Assembly: GCF_049341065.1 (NCBI RefSeq)
Contig: NZ_JBMPIX010000001.1
Location: forward strand, 62,001 to 126,000
Origin: Pacificoceanicola sp049341065
GTDB lineage: Bacteria; Pseudomonadota; Alphaproteobacteria; Rhodobacterales; Rhodobacteraceae
Reading direction: 5' to 3'
DNA length: 64,000 nt
Positions 26,407 through 34,976 of the stretch are shown one piece after another (position 1 is the first letter of the stretch; each line of letters opens with the position of its first letter). The position numbers and the translations under genes were made by a program. The notes below the pieces were generated by a model, which was not told the origin of the DNA, made no database searches, and saw nothing but the letters and a program-made list of their open reading frames with translations.

Positions 26407-26973
26407 ATGACTATTGAATTGACATCACGACTGTCCGAATGCCTTTCCGCCATGCGCGCCGAACGGAATTGGACACTGGATCAACTGGCCGCGCATAGTG
26501 GGGTCAGCCGGGCGGCGCTGTCGCGGATCGAGAACGCTGAAGTCAGCCCCTCGGCAGAAGTGCTTTCCCGGCTGGCAGCGGCCTACGGGGTCACACCCTC
26601 GCGCATTTTGGCCATGGTCGAAGAGGGCTTTGCCGCGCATCTCAAACGCGACGATCAGCCGGTCATGCGCGAGCCGGCATCGGGCTATATGCGCCGCACG
26701 GTTTCCCCGTCTTCGCGGGCGCTGGCCGGAGAGGTCTTTGAATGCCGTCTGGCGCAGGGATCGCTTTGGCGACAAAAGGCGCCCGCCGTGCCGGGGCAGG
26801 AACATCATCTGGTGATGATTTCGGGCTATATGCGCGCCGAGGTTGACGGGCGCGGGTTTGACCTGTCGCCGGGGGACGCGCTGCGCTTTCGCCCCTATGG
26901 CGCGATCAGCTTTTCCACGGCTCAGGGGCAGGGGGCCAAGTACCTGCTTTGCTTGGTCTCCTCCATTGGCTGA
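26407..26973 (+). CDS. XRE-family regulator with C-terminal cupin domain
   Basis: Residues 8-62 form a Cro/CI-type helix-turn-helix (WTLDQLAAHSGVSRAALSRI and ENAEVSPSAEVLSRLAAAYG). The remaining ~110 residues form a small cupin (SRALAGEVFECRLAQGSLW, GQEHHLVMISGYMRAEVDG, LSPGDALRFRP). This layout matches PuuR-like regulators of amine or sugar metabolism, where the cupin binds the inducer. The upstream neighbour is the PuuB-like oxidase at 25000-26271, which may be part of the same regulon. ftsW follows after 156 bases. Ligand and targets are not visible from the sequence. Confidence 0.88.
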   Translation: MTIELTSRLSECLSAMRAERNWTLDQLAAHSGVSRAALSRIENAEVSPSAEVLSRLAAAYGVTPSRILAMVEEGFAAHLKRDDQPVMREPASGYMRRTVSPSSRALAGEVFECRLAQGSLWRQKAPAVPGQEHHLVMISGYMRAEVDGRGFDLSPGDALRFRPYGAISFSTAQGQGAKYLLCLVSSIG

Positions 26974-27129
26974 ACGCCAGCGCCGGAATTGGGTGACCCC
27001 AAAAGCGGCGCTTGGTTTGGCCATCCACTCCGACCGCTCAGAAAAGCTGGCCTCACGTCCAGAAATGCGCTAACATTTGTCCCAGACCCGGAAAACCGGG
27101 CGATTTGAGGCAGTACGAGCGGTGTTCCC

Positions 27130-28296
27130 ATGACGGAAATGGTCTATGGCACGGTGCCGGTGCGCGATGGCGAGCCGGTTTTCCCGAAATGGTGGCGGAC
27201 GGTGGACAAATGGACCCTGTCTTGCATCCTGATGCTCTTTGGTGTCGGTATCTTGCTGGGATTGGCGGCCTCGCCCCCATTGGCCGAGCGCAACAACTTT
27301 GCCCCCTTCCACTATGTCCAGCGGCAGGCCTTTTTTGGCGGGCTGGCGATGATCGCGATGTTTCTGACCTCAATGATGACGCCCGTAATGGTGCGACGAC
27401 TTGCGGTTCTGGGCTTTCTCGGTGCCTTTGTGGCGCTGGTGTTCCTGCCGTTCTTCGGCACTGATTTTGGCAAGGGGGCGGTGCGTTGGTATTCGCTGGG
27501 CTTTGCCTCGGTGCAACCATCGGAATTCCTCAAGCCGACCTTTGTGATCGTGGCCGCGTGGCTGATGGCGGCTGCGCAGGATCTGGGCGGCCCTCCCGGA
27601 CGGCTGTATTCCTTTTTCCTGATGGTGGCGATTGTCCTGATGTTGGCGGTGCAGCCGGACTTTGGTCAGGCCTCGCTGATCCTGTTCGGCTGGGGTGTGA
27701 TGTGGTTTGTCGCCGGTGCCCCCATGCTGCTGCTCATGGGGCTGGCCGGGCTGGTCGTTCTTGGCGGCGGTTTTGCCTATAACAACTCGGAACACTTTGC
27801 CCGCCGGATCGATGGCTTTCTAAGCCCCGAGGTCGATCCCACCACGCAGCTTGGCTATGCCACAAACGCGATCCGCGAAGGCGGCTTTTTCGGCGTTGGC
27901 GTTGGCGAGGGGCAGGTGAAATGGAGCCTGCCGGACGCGCATACGGATTTCATCATCGCCGTCGCCGCCGAGGAATACGGGCTGGTTCTGGTTCTGGCGA
28001 TCATCGCGCTTTACACGACCATCGTTGTGCGCTCGATGATCCGCCTTATGCGGGAACGTGACCCCTTTATTCGGCTTGCCGGAACAGGGTTGGCCTGCAT
28101 CTTTGGCGTTCAGGCAATGATCAACATGGGTGTCGCGGTGCGGCTGCTTCCGGCCAAGGGCATGACGCTGCCCTTTGTCAGCTATGGCGGATCTTCTTTG
28201 ATTGCGGGGGGCATCGCGGTCGGCATGCTACTGGCCTTTACCCGGACGCGCCCGCAAGGCGAGATCGGGGATATCCTGCGCGGCCGGTTGCGCTGA
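27130..28296 (+). CDS. ftsW: Cell division protein FtsW (SEDS glycosyltransferase)
   Basis: FtsW polymerises lipid II into glycan strands at the septum with FtsI. The 388-residue protein has about ten membrane helices and the SEDS signatures FASVQPSEFLKPTFV, VQPDFGQASLI (the Asp in QPDFG is the family's essential residue), DAHTDFIIAVAAEEYG and GMTLPFVSYGGSSLI. It opens the second half of the dcw cluster. In many alphaproteobacteria mraY and murD precede ftsW, but here the upstream gene is the XRE/cupin regulator, so the cluster has been split at this point. Confidence 0.96.
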   Translation: MTEMVYGTVPVRDGEPVFPKWWRTVDKWTLSCILMLFGVGILLGLAASPPLAERNNFAPFHYVQRQAFFGGLAMIAMFLTSMMTPVMVRRLAVLGFLGAFVALVFLPFFGTDFGKGAVRWYSLGFASVQPSEFLKPTFVIVAAWLMAAAQDLGGPPGRLYSFFLMVAIVLMLAVQPDFGQASLILFGWGVMWFVAGAPMLLLMGLAGLVVLGGGFAYNNSEHFARRIDGFLSPEVDPTTQLGYATNAIREGGFFGVGVGEGQVKWSLPDAHTDFIIAVAAEEYGLVLVLAIIALYTTIVVRSMIRLMRERDPFIRLAGTGLACIFGVQAMINMGVAVRLLPAKGMTLPFVSYGGSSLIAGGIAVGMLLAFTRTRPQGEIGDILRGRLR

Positions 28297-28430
28297 GCGC
28301 AAAGCGCCAGCGTCTTGGGCCACAAGACGACACCGGGGATGCGCGAAAAGGCGCCGCTTTGGGGCCAAGGATGGACGGGGCGGTGCACCTGTTGTACTGG
28401 CCCGCAGTAAAGTGGTGACGGAGTGACGTG

Positions 28431-29549
28431 ATGAGCGAGCGCAAGCCCCTGTTGGTGATGGCGGCCGGTGGCACGGGCGGGCATATGTTCCCGGCCCAGG
28501 CCTTGGCCGAGCTGATGCTGCGCCGAGGCTGGCGCGTCAAGCTGAGCACAGACGCGCGCGGCGCCCGTTATACGGGCGGCTTTCCCCATTCGGTCGAGAT
28601 TGAAGAAGTGGCCAGCGCCACCTTTGCCCGTGGCGGCCCCTTGGCCAAGCTGCTGGTGCCGTTCCGCATCGCCGGAGGCGTCATCTCGATGGCGCTTCGG
28701 ATGAGGAAAGACAAGCCCGACGTGGTGATTGGCTTTGGCGGTTACCCTTCGATCCCGGCCTTGTCTGCGGCCACGCTGCTGCGGCTTCCCCGGATGATCC
28801 ACGAACAAAACGGTGTTCTGGGCCGGGTGAACAAGATCTTTTCGACCCGCGTCAATCTGGTGGCCTGCGGAACCTGGCCCACCGACTTGCCCGAAGGCGT
28901 CGAGGGGCGCCATGTCGGCAACCCGGTGCGCATGGCCGTCAAGGAGCGTATGGGCGCGGGCTATATCGCGCCCGGGCTTTACCCGATGTCGATCCTTGTG
29001 ATTGGCGGTAGCCAAGGCGCCCGCATCCTGTCGGATGTCGTGCCGCCCGCAATCGCGTCTTTGCCGATGGAGGCGCTCAAATGGCTGCGAGTATCGCATC
29101 AGGCTCGCGATGAAGACGGCAAGCGGGTGGCGCAATTCTATTCCGAGAATGCCATCGACGCCGATGTGCAGCCGTTTTTCAACGACATCCCCACAAGGAT
29201 GAGCGAGGCGCAGATCGTGATCTCGCGCTCGGGCGCATCGTCGGTGGCGGATATCAGCGTGATCGGGCGGCCTTCGATCCTGATCCCTTACAAACATGCG
29301 ACGGGCGATCATCAGACCGTGAACGCGCAGGCGCTGACCGAAGCGGGGGCGGCGATCCGAATCCCCGAAAGCAAACTGACGGTCGAGGCGATGAGCGACG
29401 CCATCCTCTCGATCCTCGACAGTCCCAAGGGGGCCGAGCAGATGGCCCGGGCAGCTGTCAGCGTTTCCAAACCAGACGCCGCCGAAGAGCTGGCGCATAT
29501 CGTAGAACAATTGGCGGAAGGGGCAGGCAATGAAGGATCTATCCATTGA
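28431..29549 (+). CDS. murG: MurG, UDP-GlcNAc:lipid I N-acetylglucosaminyltransferase
   Basis: MurG makes lipid II on the inner face of the inner membrane. The glycine-rich loop AAGGTGGHMFPAQALAE is at residues ~9-25 and GGYPSIPALSA follows. HEQNGVLGRVNK and GGSQGARILSDVVP are also typical. ISRSGASSVADIS and IPYKHATGDHQTVNAQ contact UDP-GlcNAc. GGAG precedes the ATG at 28431; a GTG one codon earlier is equally in frame. The last 20 bases overlap murC. The 134-base gap after ftsW shows no clear terminator. Confidence 0.97.
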   Translation: MSERKPLLVMAAGGTGGHMFPAQALAELMLRRGWRVKLSTDARGARYTGGFPHSVEIEEVASATFARGGPLAKLLVPFRIAGGVISMALRMRKDKPDVVIGFGGYPSIPALSAATLLRLPRMIHEQNGVLGRVNKIFSTRVNLVACGTWPTDLPEGVEGRHVGNPVRMAVKERMGAGYIAPGLYPMSILVIGGSQGARILSDVVPPAIASLPMEALKWLRVSHQARDEDGKRVAQFYSENAIDADVQPFFNDIPTRMSEAQIVISRSGASSVADISVIGRPSILIPYKHATGDHQTVNAQALTEAGAAIRIPESKLTVEAMSDAILSILDSPKGAEQMARAAVSVSKPDAAEELAHIVEQLAEGAGNEGSIH

Positions 29550-30972
29550 TCGGGGGACGGCTTTGAACGGTGCAACGAAACTTCCCGGGGACGTCGGCCC
29601 CATTCATTTCGTCGGAATTGGCGGGATCGGCATGTCGGGCATCGCCGAGGTGCTGCTGAACCACGGCTACGTCGTGCAGGGCAGTGACCTGAAATCAACC
29701 AAGATCACCCAACGGCTGGAGCAGCTGGGCGCGCATGTCTTTGAAGGCCAGCGCGCCGAGAACCTTGAAAACGCCGAAGTCGTGGTGATTTCCAGCGCCA
29801 TCAAGCCGGGCAACCCGGAACTGGACGAAGCGCGCCGCCGCGGCATGCCGGTCGTGCGCCGCGCCGAGATGTTGGCCGAGCTGATGCGCCTGAAGTCCAA
29901 CGTCGCCATTGCCGGCACGCACGGCAAGACAACGACCACCACGATGGTCGCAACGCTGCTGGATGCAGGTAACTTTGACCCGACAGTGGTCAACGGCGGC
30001 ATAATTCATGCCTATGGGTCGAACGCCCGCATGGGGCAAGGCGAATGGATGGTCGTCGAGGCCGACGAGAGTGATGGCACCTTTAACCGTTTGCCCGCGA
30101 CCATCGCCATCGTCACCAATATCGACCCCGAACACATGGAGCACTGGGGCACGATCGAGAACCTGCGTCAGGGCTTCTATGACTTCGTGTCCAACATTCC
30201 GTTTTACGGGCTGGCGGTGTGCTGCACCGATCACCCCGAAGTGCAGGCTTTGGTCGGCCGTGTCACGGATCGCCGCGTGGTGACTTACGGGTTCAACGCG
30301 CAGGCCGATGTGCGGGCGGTCAACCTGACCTACCTCAAGGGCGTGGCGCATTTCGACATCGAATTTCAGGCGGATGGCGTGACCCTGAAAGGCTGCACGC
30401 TGCCGATGCCGGGGGATCACAACGTCTCGAACGCCTTGTCGGCTGTGGCTGTGGCCAAGCATCTGGGCATGTCCGGCGAAGAAATCCGCGAGGCGCTGGC
30501 GGCCTTTGGCGGCGTCAACCGGCGCTTTACCAAGGTCGGTGAGGTGAACGGCGTCACGATCATTGACGATTACGGCCATCACCCGGTTGAAATCGCCGCA
30601 GTGCTCAAAGCCGCGCGTCAGGCCAGCGAAGGCCGCGTGATCGCCGTGCACCAGCCACACCGCTACACCCGCCTGCATCACCATTTCGAAGACTTCTGCA
30701 CCTGCTTCAACGAGGCGGATGTGGTGGCTATCGCCGAGGTGTTTGCCGCCGGGGAAGACCCGATCGAAGGCGCATCGCGCGATGATCTGGTGGCCGGACT
30801 GGTGCGCCACGGCCACCGCCATGCCCGCGCCATCGTCAGCGAAGACGATCTGGAACGGCTGGTGCGTGAACAGGCGCAGCCGGGGGATATGGTGGTTTGC
30901 CTCGGGGCCGGGACAATCTCGACCTGGGCGAATAATCTGCCCGCAAGGTTGAGCGCCAAAGCGGCCAGCTGA
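29530..30972 (+). CDS. murC: MurC, UDP-N-acetylmuramate--L-alanine ligase
   Basis: MurC adds L-Ala to UDP-MurNAc using ATP, the first peptide-stem step. The Rossmann-like N-terminus IHFVGIGGIGMSGIAEVLL (about residues 26-44), the ATP loop AGTHGKTTTTTMVA, EADESDGTF and IDDYGHHPVEI are the Mur-ligase motifs. The 480-residue length is usual. Translation probably starts at the ATG at 29530, inside the murG end; a slightly later start near the ATKLPGD segment is possible. The gene is followed by an unrelated permease before murB. Confidence 0.97.
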   Translation: MKDLSIDRGTALNGATKLPGDVGPIHFVGIGGIGMSGIAEVLLNHGYVVQGSDLKSTKITQRLEQLGAHVFEGQRAENLENAEVVVISSAIKPGNPELDEARRRGMPVVRRAEMLAELMRLKSNVAIAGTHGKTTTTTMVATLLDAGNFDPTVVNGGIIHAYGSNARMGQGEWMVVEADESDGTFNRLPATIAIVTNIDPEHMEHWGTIENLRQGFYDFVSNIPFYGLAVCCTDHPEVQALVGRVTDRRVVTYGFNAQADVRAVNLTYLKGVAHFDIEFQADGVTLKGCTLPMPGDHNVSNALSAVAVAKHLGMSGEEIREALAAFGGVNRRFTKVGEVNGVTIIDDYGHHPVEIAAVLKAARQASEGRVIAVHQPHRYTRLHHHFEDFCTCFNEADVVAIAEVFAAGEDPIEGASRDDLVAGLVRHGHRHARAIVSEDDLERLVREQAQPGDMVVCLGAGTISTWANNLPARLSAKAAS

Positions 30973-31061
30973 CCCGGCCATCCTTCAAGCACGGCTTGAC
31001 CTGTGTCATGGATTGACCGGCGCGCTTCCGGCAGGGTCACATCTGGTTGGATGAGGGCGCC

Positions 31062-32246
31062 ATGGCTGAGCAGTTGAAAAGGCGGATCGGCCCGGGTTTG
31101 CTGACCCTTTACGGCATCGGCATCATGGTCGGAGCAGGCATCTATGTTCTGACCGGAGCCGCCGCCGGAGAGGCCGGGCTTTGGGCGCCGCTGGCCTTTG
31201 TTCTGGCGGCGATCATCGCGGTGCCAACCGCGCTGACCTTTGCCGAACTCTCGGTGCGTATCCCCGAGGCGGCTGCCGACTCGGCCTATATCGAAAAAGG
31301 TCTTGGCCTGCATTGGCTGGCCATGGTCGTGGGCTGGATCAACATTATTGCGGGAACGGTTGCGGCGGCGGCGGTGCTGCGCGGCGGGGTCGGATACCTT
31401 CTGTCCCTGGTCGATCTGCCCTTCGTCTGGGCGACCGTCGGGCTTGGGCTGGCCCTGACAGCGATTGCTATCATCGGCGTGGTCGAAAGCCTTGCCTTCG
31501 CAGCGCTTCTGACGCTGGTCGAGGTGATCGGTCTGCTTTTGGTGATCGGCGCAGGCTTTGCCGGACCGCCCGTGGCGGATTGGTCGCTGCCTTTGCCAGC
31601 CCCGGAATGGTCAGGGGTCATGGCCGCGACGATCTTTGCCTTCTTCGCCTACATCGGCTTTGACGACATGGCCAACATGGCCGAAGAGACGCGCGATCCG
31701 GGCCGTACAATGCCCCGCGCGATCCTTGCCGCGCTGGCGGTAACGGGGCTGCTGTATTGTCTCGTGTCTTTGGCGGCGGTTCGCATCGTCCCGCGAGAGG
31801 TGCTTGCCGGGTCCGAGCGCCCCTTGGCGCTGGTCTGGGAGGCGGGCAGCGGCACCGCTTCGGGCTTTTTGTCAGCCATTGCCGTCGCGGCGGCGCTGAA
31901 TGGTGTCTTGGCGCAGGTCGTCATGGCAAGCCGTGTACTGTTCGGGCTTGGCAAGCGGTCGCCGGTTTTGGGCATCTTCAGGCATGCGCATCCGCGCTTT
32001 GGGACACCGGTTCTGGCCTCGATTCTGGTTGGCCTGTCGGTGATCGGCGCGGCGCTGGCCTTGCCGGTTGCGACACTGGCCGGGATCACCAGTCAGGCGC
32101 TTTTGATCGTCTTTGCCATCGTCAACGCGGCACTGATTGCGTTGAAGCGTCAAGGCGGCCCGACGCCCTTTGACGTGCCGCGCTGGGTGCCTTGGTTGGG
32201 CCTTGTCGCCTGCCTAATGGCTTTTGCCGGATCTTTGTTGCCTTAA
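31062..32246 (+). CDS. APC-superfamily amino acid permease
   Basis: The protein has about twelve hydrophobic helices. Its N-terminus (GPGLLTLYGIGIMVGAGIYV) carries the GxG(A/I)GIY motif of amino acid-polyamine-cation transporters, with FAYIGFDDMANMAEETRDPG in the middle. The length (394 aa) is slightly short of the common 420-480. GAGGGCGCC supports the ATG at 31062. The gene lies between murC and murB, where a peptidoglycan gene cluster would not normally carry an amino acid permease; it may have been inserted or recruited. The substrate is unknown. Confidence 0.9.
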   Translation: MAEQLKRRIGPGLLTLYGIGIMVGAGIYVLTGAAAGEAGLWAPLAFVLAAIIAVPTALTFAELSVRIPEAAADSAYIEKGLGLHWLAMVVGWINIIAGTVAAAAVLRGGVGYLLSLVDLPFVWATVGLGLALTAIAIIGVVESLAFAALLTLVEVIGLLLVIGAGFAGPPVADWSLPLPAPEWSGVMAATIFAFFAYIGFDDMANMAEETRDPGRTMPRAILAALAVTGLLYCLVSLAAVRIVPREVLAGSERPLALVWEAGSGTASGFLSAIAVAAALNGVLAQVVMASRVLFGLGKRSPVLGIFRHAHPRFGTPVLASILVGLSVIGAALALPVATLAGITSQALLIVFAIVNAALIALKRQGGPTPFDVPRWVPWLGLVACLMAFAGSLLP

Positions 32247-32334
32247 CCCGTTGTCTGCACTGATTTCTGGCTTGCCTGACCCGGTCTTCCGGGGCATTGT
32301 AATGCTGCCGCCGGGGGATGCGGAGGGCTGGACG

Positions 32335-32586
32335 ATGACACTTTCTTTGATACTGGCCTGTGCCTGGGCTGTTCTGGCGAACGTCCTTGGCATGTTGCCA
32401 TCCAGGGACAACCACTGGAGACGGGCTTATCTGCTGATTGCCTTGGGCATTCCGCTGGTGGGCTATGTCACCTATGAAAACGGGCCATGGGTCGGGCTGA
32501 TCGTGCTGGCCGCCGGGATGAGCGTGCTGCGCTGGCCGCTGCGCTATCTGGCCGTCTGGATCAAGCGGACCTTGAAACGCGCCTAG
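32335..32586 (+). CDS. DUF2484-family small membrane protein
   Basis: The 83-residue protein has three hydrophobic segments and the recognisable pattern LILACAWAVLANVLGMLPSR followed by DNHWRRAYLLIALG. Proteins of this kind are found next to murB in many Rhodobacterales. Function is not known; position suggests cell-envelope work. GGAGGG lies 7 bases before the ATG, which decides this start over a longer upstream reading frame. Confidence 0.8.
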   Translation: MTLSLILACAWAVLANVLGMLPSRDNHWRRAYLLIALGIPLVGYVTYENGPWVGLIVLAAGMSVLRWPLRYLAVWIKRTLKRA

Positions 32587-32666
32587 GCGGGGCCGGGTCA
32601 GGGATACCACACTTTCCCAAAATGCGGGCTTTCGCCATCCTTTGAGCATTCAGAGGGGGCCTCGCC

Positions 32667-32939
32667 ATGCTTTTCGCTATTCCTTTCACCTTTATGTGTT
32701 TCGGCCTGTCCATGGGTTTTTTGCCCTGCCGCACCGGCCGGGGGCGATTGGCCGGGGTCTTTGCCGTTTTGCTGGGCCTCGGCTTTGCCGTGACGATGGC
32801 CATTGGCATTGCCGTACCGGGGCTTGATGGGCTGATCTTTCTTGGGCTGGCGGTTTTTGCGCTGGGCCCCGCTTTGGCGGCGCTTGGCGTTGGCGTTTTG
32901 ATCGCCCGCTGGCCCGAAGGTGCGCCGCAGCCTGCGTGA
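32667..32939 (+). CDS. Small integral membrane protein (90 aa)
   Basis: I do not recognise this protein. It has three hydrophobic stretches (LFAIPFTFMCFGLSMGFL, LAGVFAVLLGLGFAVTMAIG and LDGLIFLGLAVFALGPALAA) with short basic loops. GAGGGG sits before the ATG. It is on the same strand and closely spaced between the DUF2484 gene and murB, so it is likely co-transcribed with them. Confidence 0.7.
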   Translation: MLFAIPFTFMCFGLSMGFLPCRTGRGRLAGVFAVLLGLGFAVTMAIGIAVPGLDGLIFLGLAVFALGPALAALGVGVLIARWPEGAPQPA

Positions 32940-32980
32940 CGGGGCTTGCCCTTTTATTGCCCGCGTCTTAGCAGACGGAT

Positions 32981-33901
32981 ATGACCGAGCTTCCCCAAAC
33001 CCGTGGGCGCCTGACGCCCAACCGCCCCTTGAACGATCTAACCTGGCTTCGCGTCGGTGGCCCGGCGGACTGGCTGTTTCAGCCCGCAGACCGCGAAGAT
33101 CTGGCGCAGTTTCTAGCCGCGCTTGATCCGGCGATCGATGTTTTCCCGATGGGCGTTGGCAGCAACCTGATCGTGCGCGATGGCGGCATTCGCGCCGTGG
33201 TGATCCGCATGGGCCGGGGGTTCAATGCAATCTCTGTCGACGGCACGCGGGTGACTGCGGGCGTTGCCGCGCTGGATGCGCATGTGGCCAGGAAAGCGGC
33301 TGAAGCGGGCGTCGATCTGACCTTTCTGCGCACCATTCCCGGGGCCATCGGCGGCGCCGTTCGGATGAATGCGGGCTGCTACGGATCCTATGTCGCGGAT
33401 CATTTCGTTGAGGCCACCGCCATCAGCCGTGCGGGCGAAGTGGTGACCCTGACCGCCAAGGATCTGAACTTTCGCTATCGTCAGAGCGATCTTCCCAAGG
33501 GCTGGGTGATCGTCGAAGCGGTGTTCGAGGGGGAGAAATCCGACCCCGAGGAACTGGCCGCACGGATGGACGCGCAGCTGAAAAAGCGGGATGAAACCCA
33601 GCCGACCAAGGACCGCACCGCAGGCAGCACCTTTCGCAATCCGGCGGGTTTTTCCAGCACCGGAAAATCCGACGACAGCCATGATCTGAAAGCCTGGAAA
33701 GTGATCGATGACGCCGGAATGCGCGGCGCGATACGGGGCGGCGCACAGATGAGCCCGATGCATTCCAACTTCCTTGTGAACACTGGCGAGGCAACCGCCG
33801 CCGATCTTGAAGGATTGGGCGAGGAAGTGCGAAAAAAGGTTTTCCAACACAGTGGAATAGAGTTACACTGGGAAATCATGCGGGTAGGTGATCCGGAATA
33901 G
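32981..33901 (+). CDS. murB: MurB, UDP-N-acetylenolpyruvoylglucosamine reductase
   Basis: MurB reduces UDP-GlcNAc-enolpyruvate to UDP-MurNAc with FAD and NADPH. The FAD motif GVGSNLIVRDGGIRAVVIRM (about 54-73) is present, followed by RTIPGAIGGAVRMNAGCYG, the proton-donor serine region GSTFRNP, and the C-terminal Glu in HSGIELHWEI. The 306 residues are typical of the type II (short) form. It resumes the dcw order interrupted after murC and is followed by a 160-base gap before ddl. Confidence 0.97.
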   Translation: MTELPQTRGRLTPNRPLNDLTWLRVGGPADWLFQPADREDLAQFLAALDPAIDVFPMGVGSNLIVRDGGIRAVVIRMGRGFNAISVDGTRVTAGVAALDAHVARKAAEAGVDLTFLRTIPGAIGGAVRMNAGCYGSYVADHFVEATAISRAGEVVTLTAKDLNFRYRQSDLPKGWVIVEAVFEGEKSDPEELAARMDAQLKKRDETQPTKDRTAGSTFRNPAGFSSTGKSDDSHDLKAWKVIDDAGMRGAIRGGAQMSPMHSNFLVNTGEATAADLEGLGEEVRKKVFQHSGIELHWEIMRVGDPE

Positions 33902-33920
33902 GATCCGCACGCAGGGCGAG

Positions 33921-33937
33921 TTTACTTGCTATTAACC
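33921..33937 (+). promoter_or_regulatory. CtrA-like box upstream of ddl-ftsQ-ftsA
   Basis: TTTA-N7-TTAACC at 33921-33937 differs by one base from the alphaproteobacterial CtrA consensus TTAA-N7-TTAAC and continues as TTAACCAT. It lies 125 bases before ddl. CtrA regulation of division genes is known in Caulobacter; in Rhodobacterales CtrA mostly controls motility and gene-transfer agents. The site is therefore only a candidate. I see nothing else certain in the 160-base gap. Confidence 0.4.
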
Positions 33938-34061
33938 ATAAGGGCGCAGGCTCAATATCGGACCAAAGGTCCGGCGATCACAGGCAGGTCGCAATTTCAA
34001 ACGGGGGCAAACCCCGGAAAACAAGGGGGACAACCCCCAGTCAGACGAGGCGGTTTTGGGA

Positions 34062-34976
34062 ATGTCGAGCAGGACGCTCCCGAAAGTGGTGGTATTATTG
34101 GGTGGGCCTTCGGCAGAACGCGAAGTCTCTCTCAGTTCCGGGCGGGAATGTGCCGCCGCTTTGCGGGCTATGGGCTATGAAGTCACAGAAATAGATGCGG
34201 GCCCCGATCTGGCGGCGCGCCTTGAAGACCTGCGTCCAGACGTGGTGTTCAACGCGCTGCATGGCCGTTGGGGCGAAGATGGCTGCGTTCAGGGCGTGCT
34301 TGAATGGGCGGGCATCCCCTATACGCATTCCGGGGTTCTCGCTTCGGCCTTGGCAATGGACAAGGAGCGCACCAAGTTGGTTTACCGCGCCGCCGGACTT
34401 CCGGTGGCGGACAGCAGATTGGCCGACAAGGCCGAGGTCATGGCGGCTCACGTCATGCCGCCGCCCTATGTGGTCAAGCCCTACAACGAAGGATCTTCGG
34501 TCGGGGTATATCTGGTGAACGAGGCCGCAAACGGCCCGCCGCAACTCTCCGAGGATATGCCGCAGACCGTAATGGTCGAAGCCTTCATTCCGGGCCGCGA
34601 ATTGACAACCACAGTCATGGGGGACCGCGCGCTTGGAGTGACGGAAATCCTGACCGATGGCTGGTATGACTATGACGCCAAGTACAAGGCGGGCGGATCG
34701 CGTCATGTCTGCCCTGCCGATCTGCCGGATGACATCACCGCCGCCTGTCTGGACTATGCCCTGCGCGCCCACCAGGCGCTGGGGTGCCGGGGCGTGACCC
34801 GCACCGATTTCCGCTGGGACGAGGCGCGCGGGCTGGGCGGGCTTGTGCTGCTGGAAACCAACACCCAGCCGGGCATGACGCCGACATCTTTGGCGCCCGA
34901 ACATGGCGCCCTGATCGGGCTGAGCTTTGGCGAATTCTGCGCCTGGATGGTGGAGGATGCCTCGTGCAACCGGTAG
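34062..34976 (+). CDS. ddl: D-alanine--D-alanine ligase
   Basis: Ddl makes D-Ala-D-Ala for the peptide stem, using ATP. The N-terminal LLGGPSAEREVSLSSGRECA, the ATP-grasp region YVVKPYNEGSSVGVYLV, the triad segment GREL and C-terminal TRTDFRWDEA...LLETNTQPGMT...SLAPEHG are all standard. The 304-residue length is that of typical bacterial Ddl. The ATG at 34062 is preceded by GAGGCGG and GGGA; an alternative TTG lies two codons upstream. The 3' end overlaps ftsQ by 13 bases. Confidence 0.96.
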   Translation: MSSRTLPKVVVLLGGPSAEREVSLSSGRECAAALRAMGYEVTEIDAGPDLAARLEDLRPDVVFNALHGRWGEDGCVQGVLEWAGIPYTHSGVLASALAMDKERTKLVYRAAGLPVADSRLADKAEVMAAHVMPPPYVVKPYNEGSSVGVYLVNEAANGPPQLSEDMPQTVMVEAFIPGRELTTTVMGDRALGVTEILTDGWYDYDAKYKAGGSRHVCPADLPDDITAACLDYALRAHQALGCRGVTRTDFRWDEARGLGGLVLLETNTQPGMTPTSLAPEHGALIGLSFGEFCAWMVEDASCNR

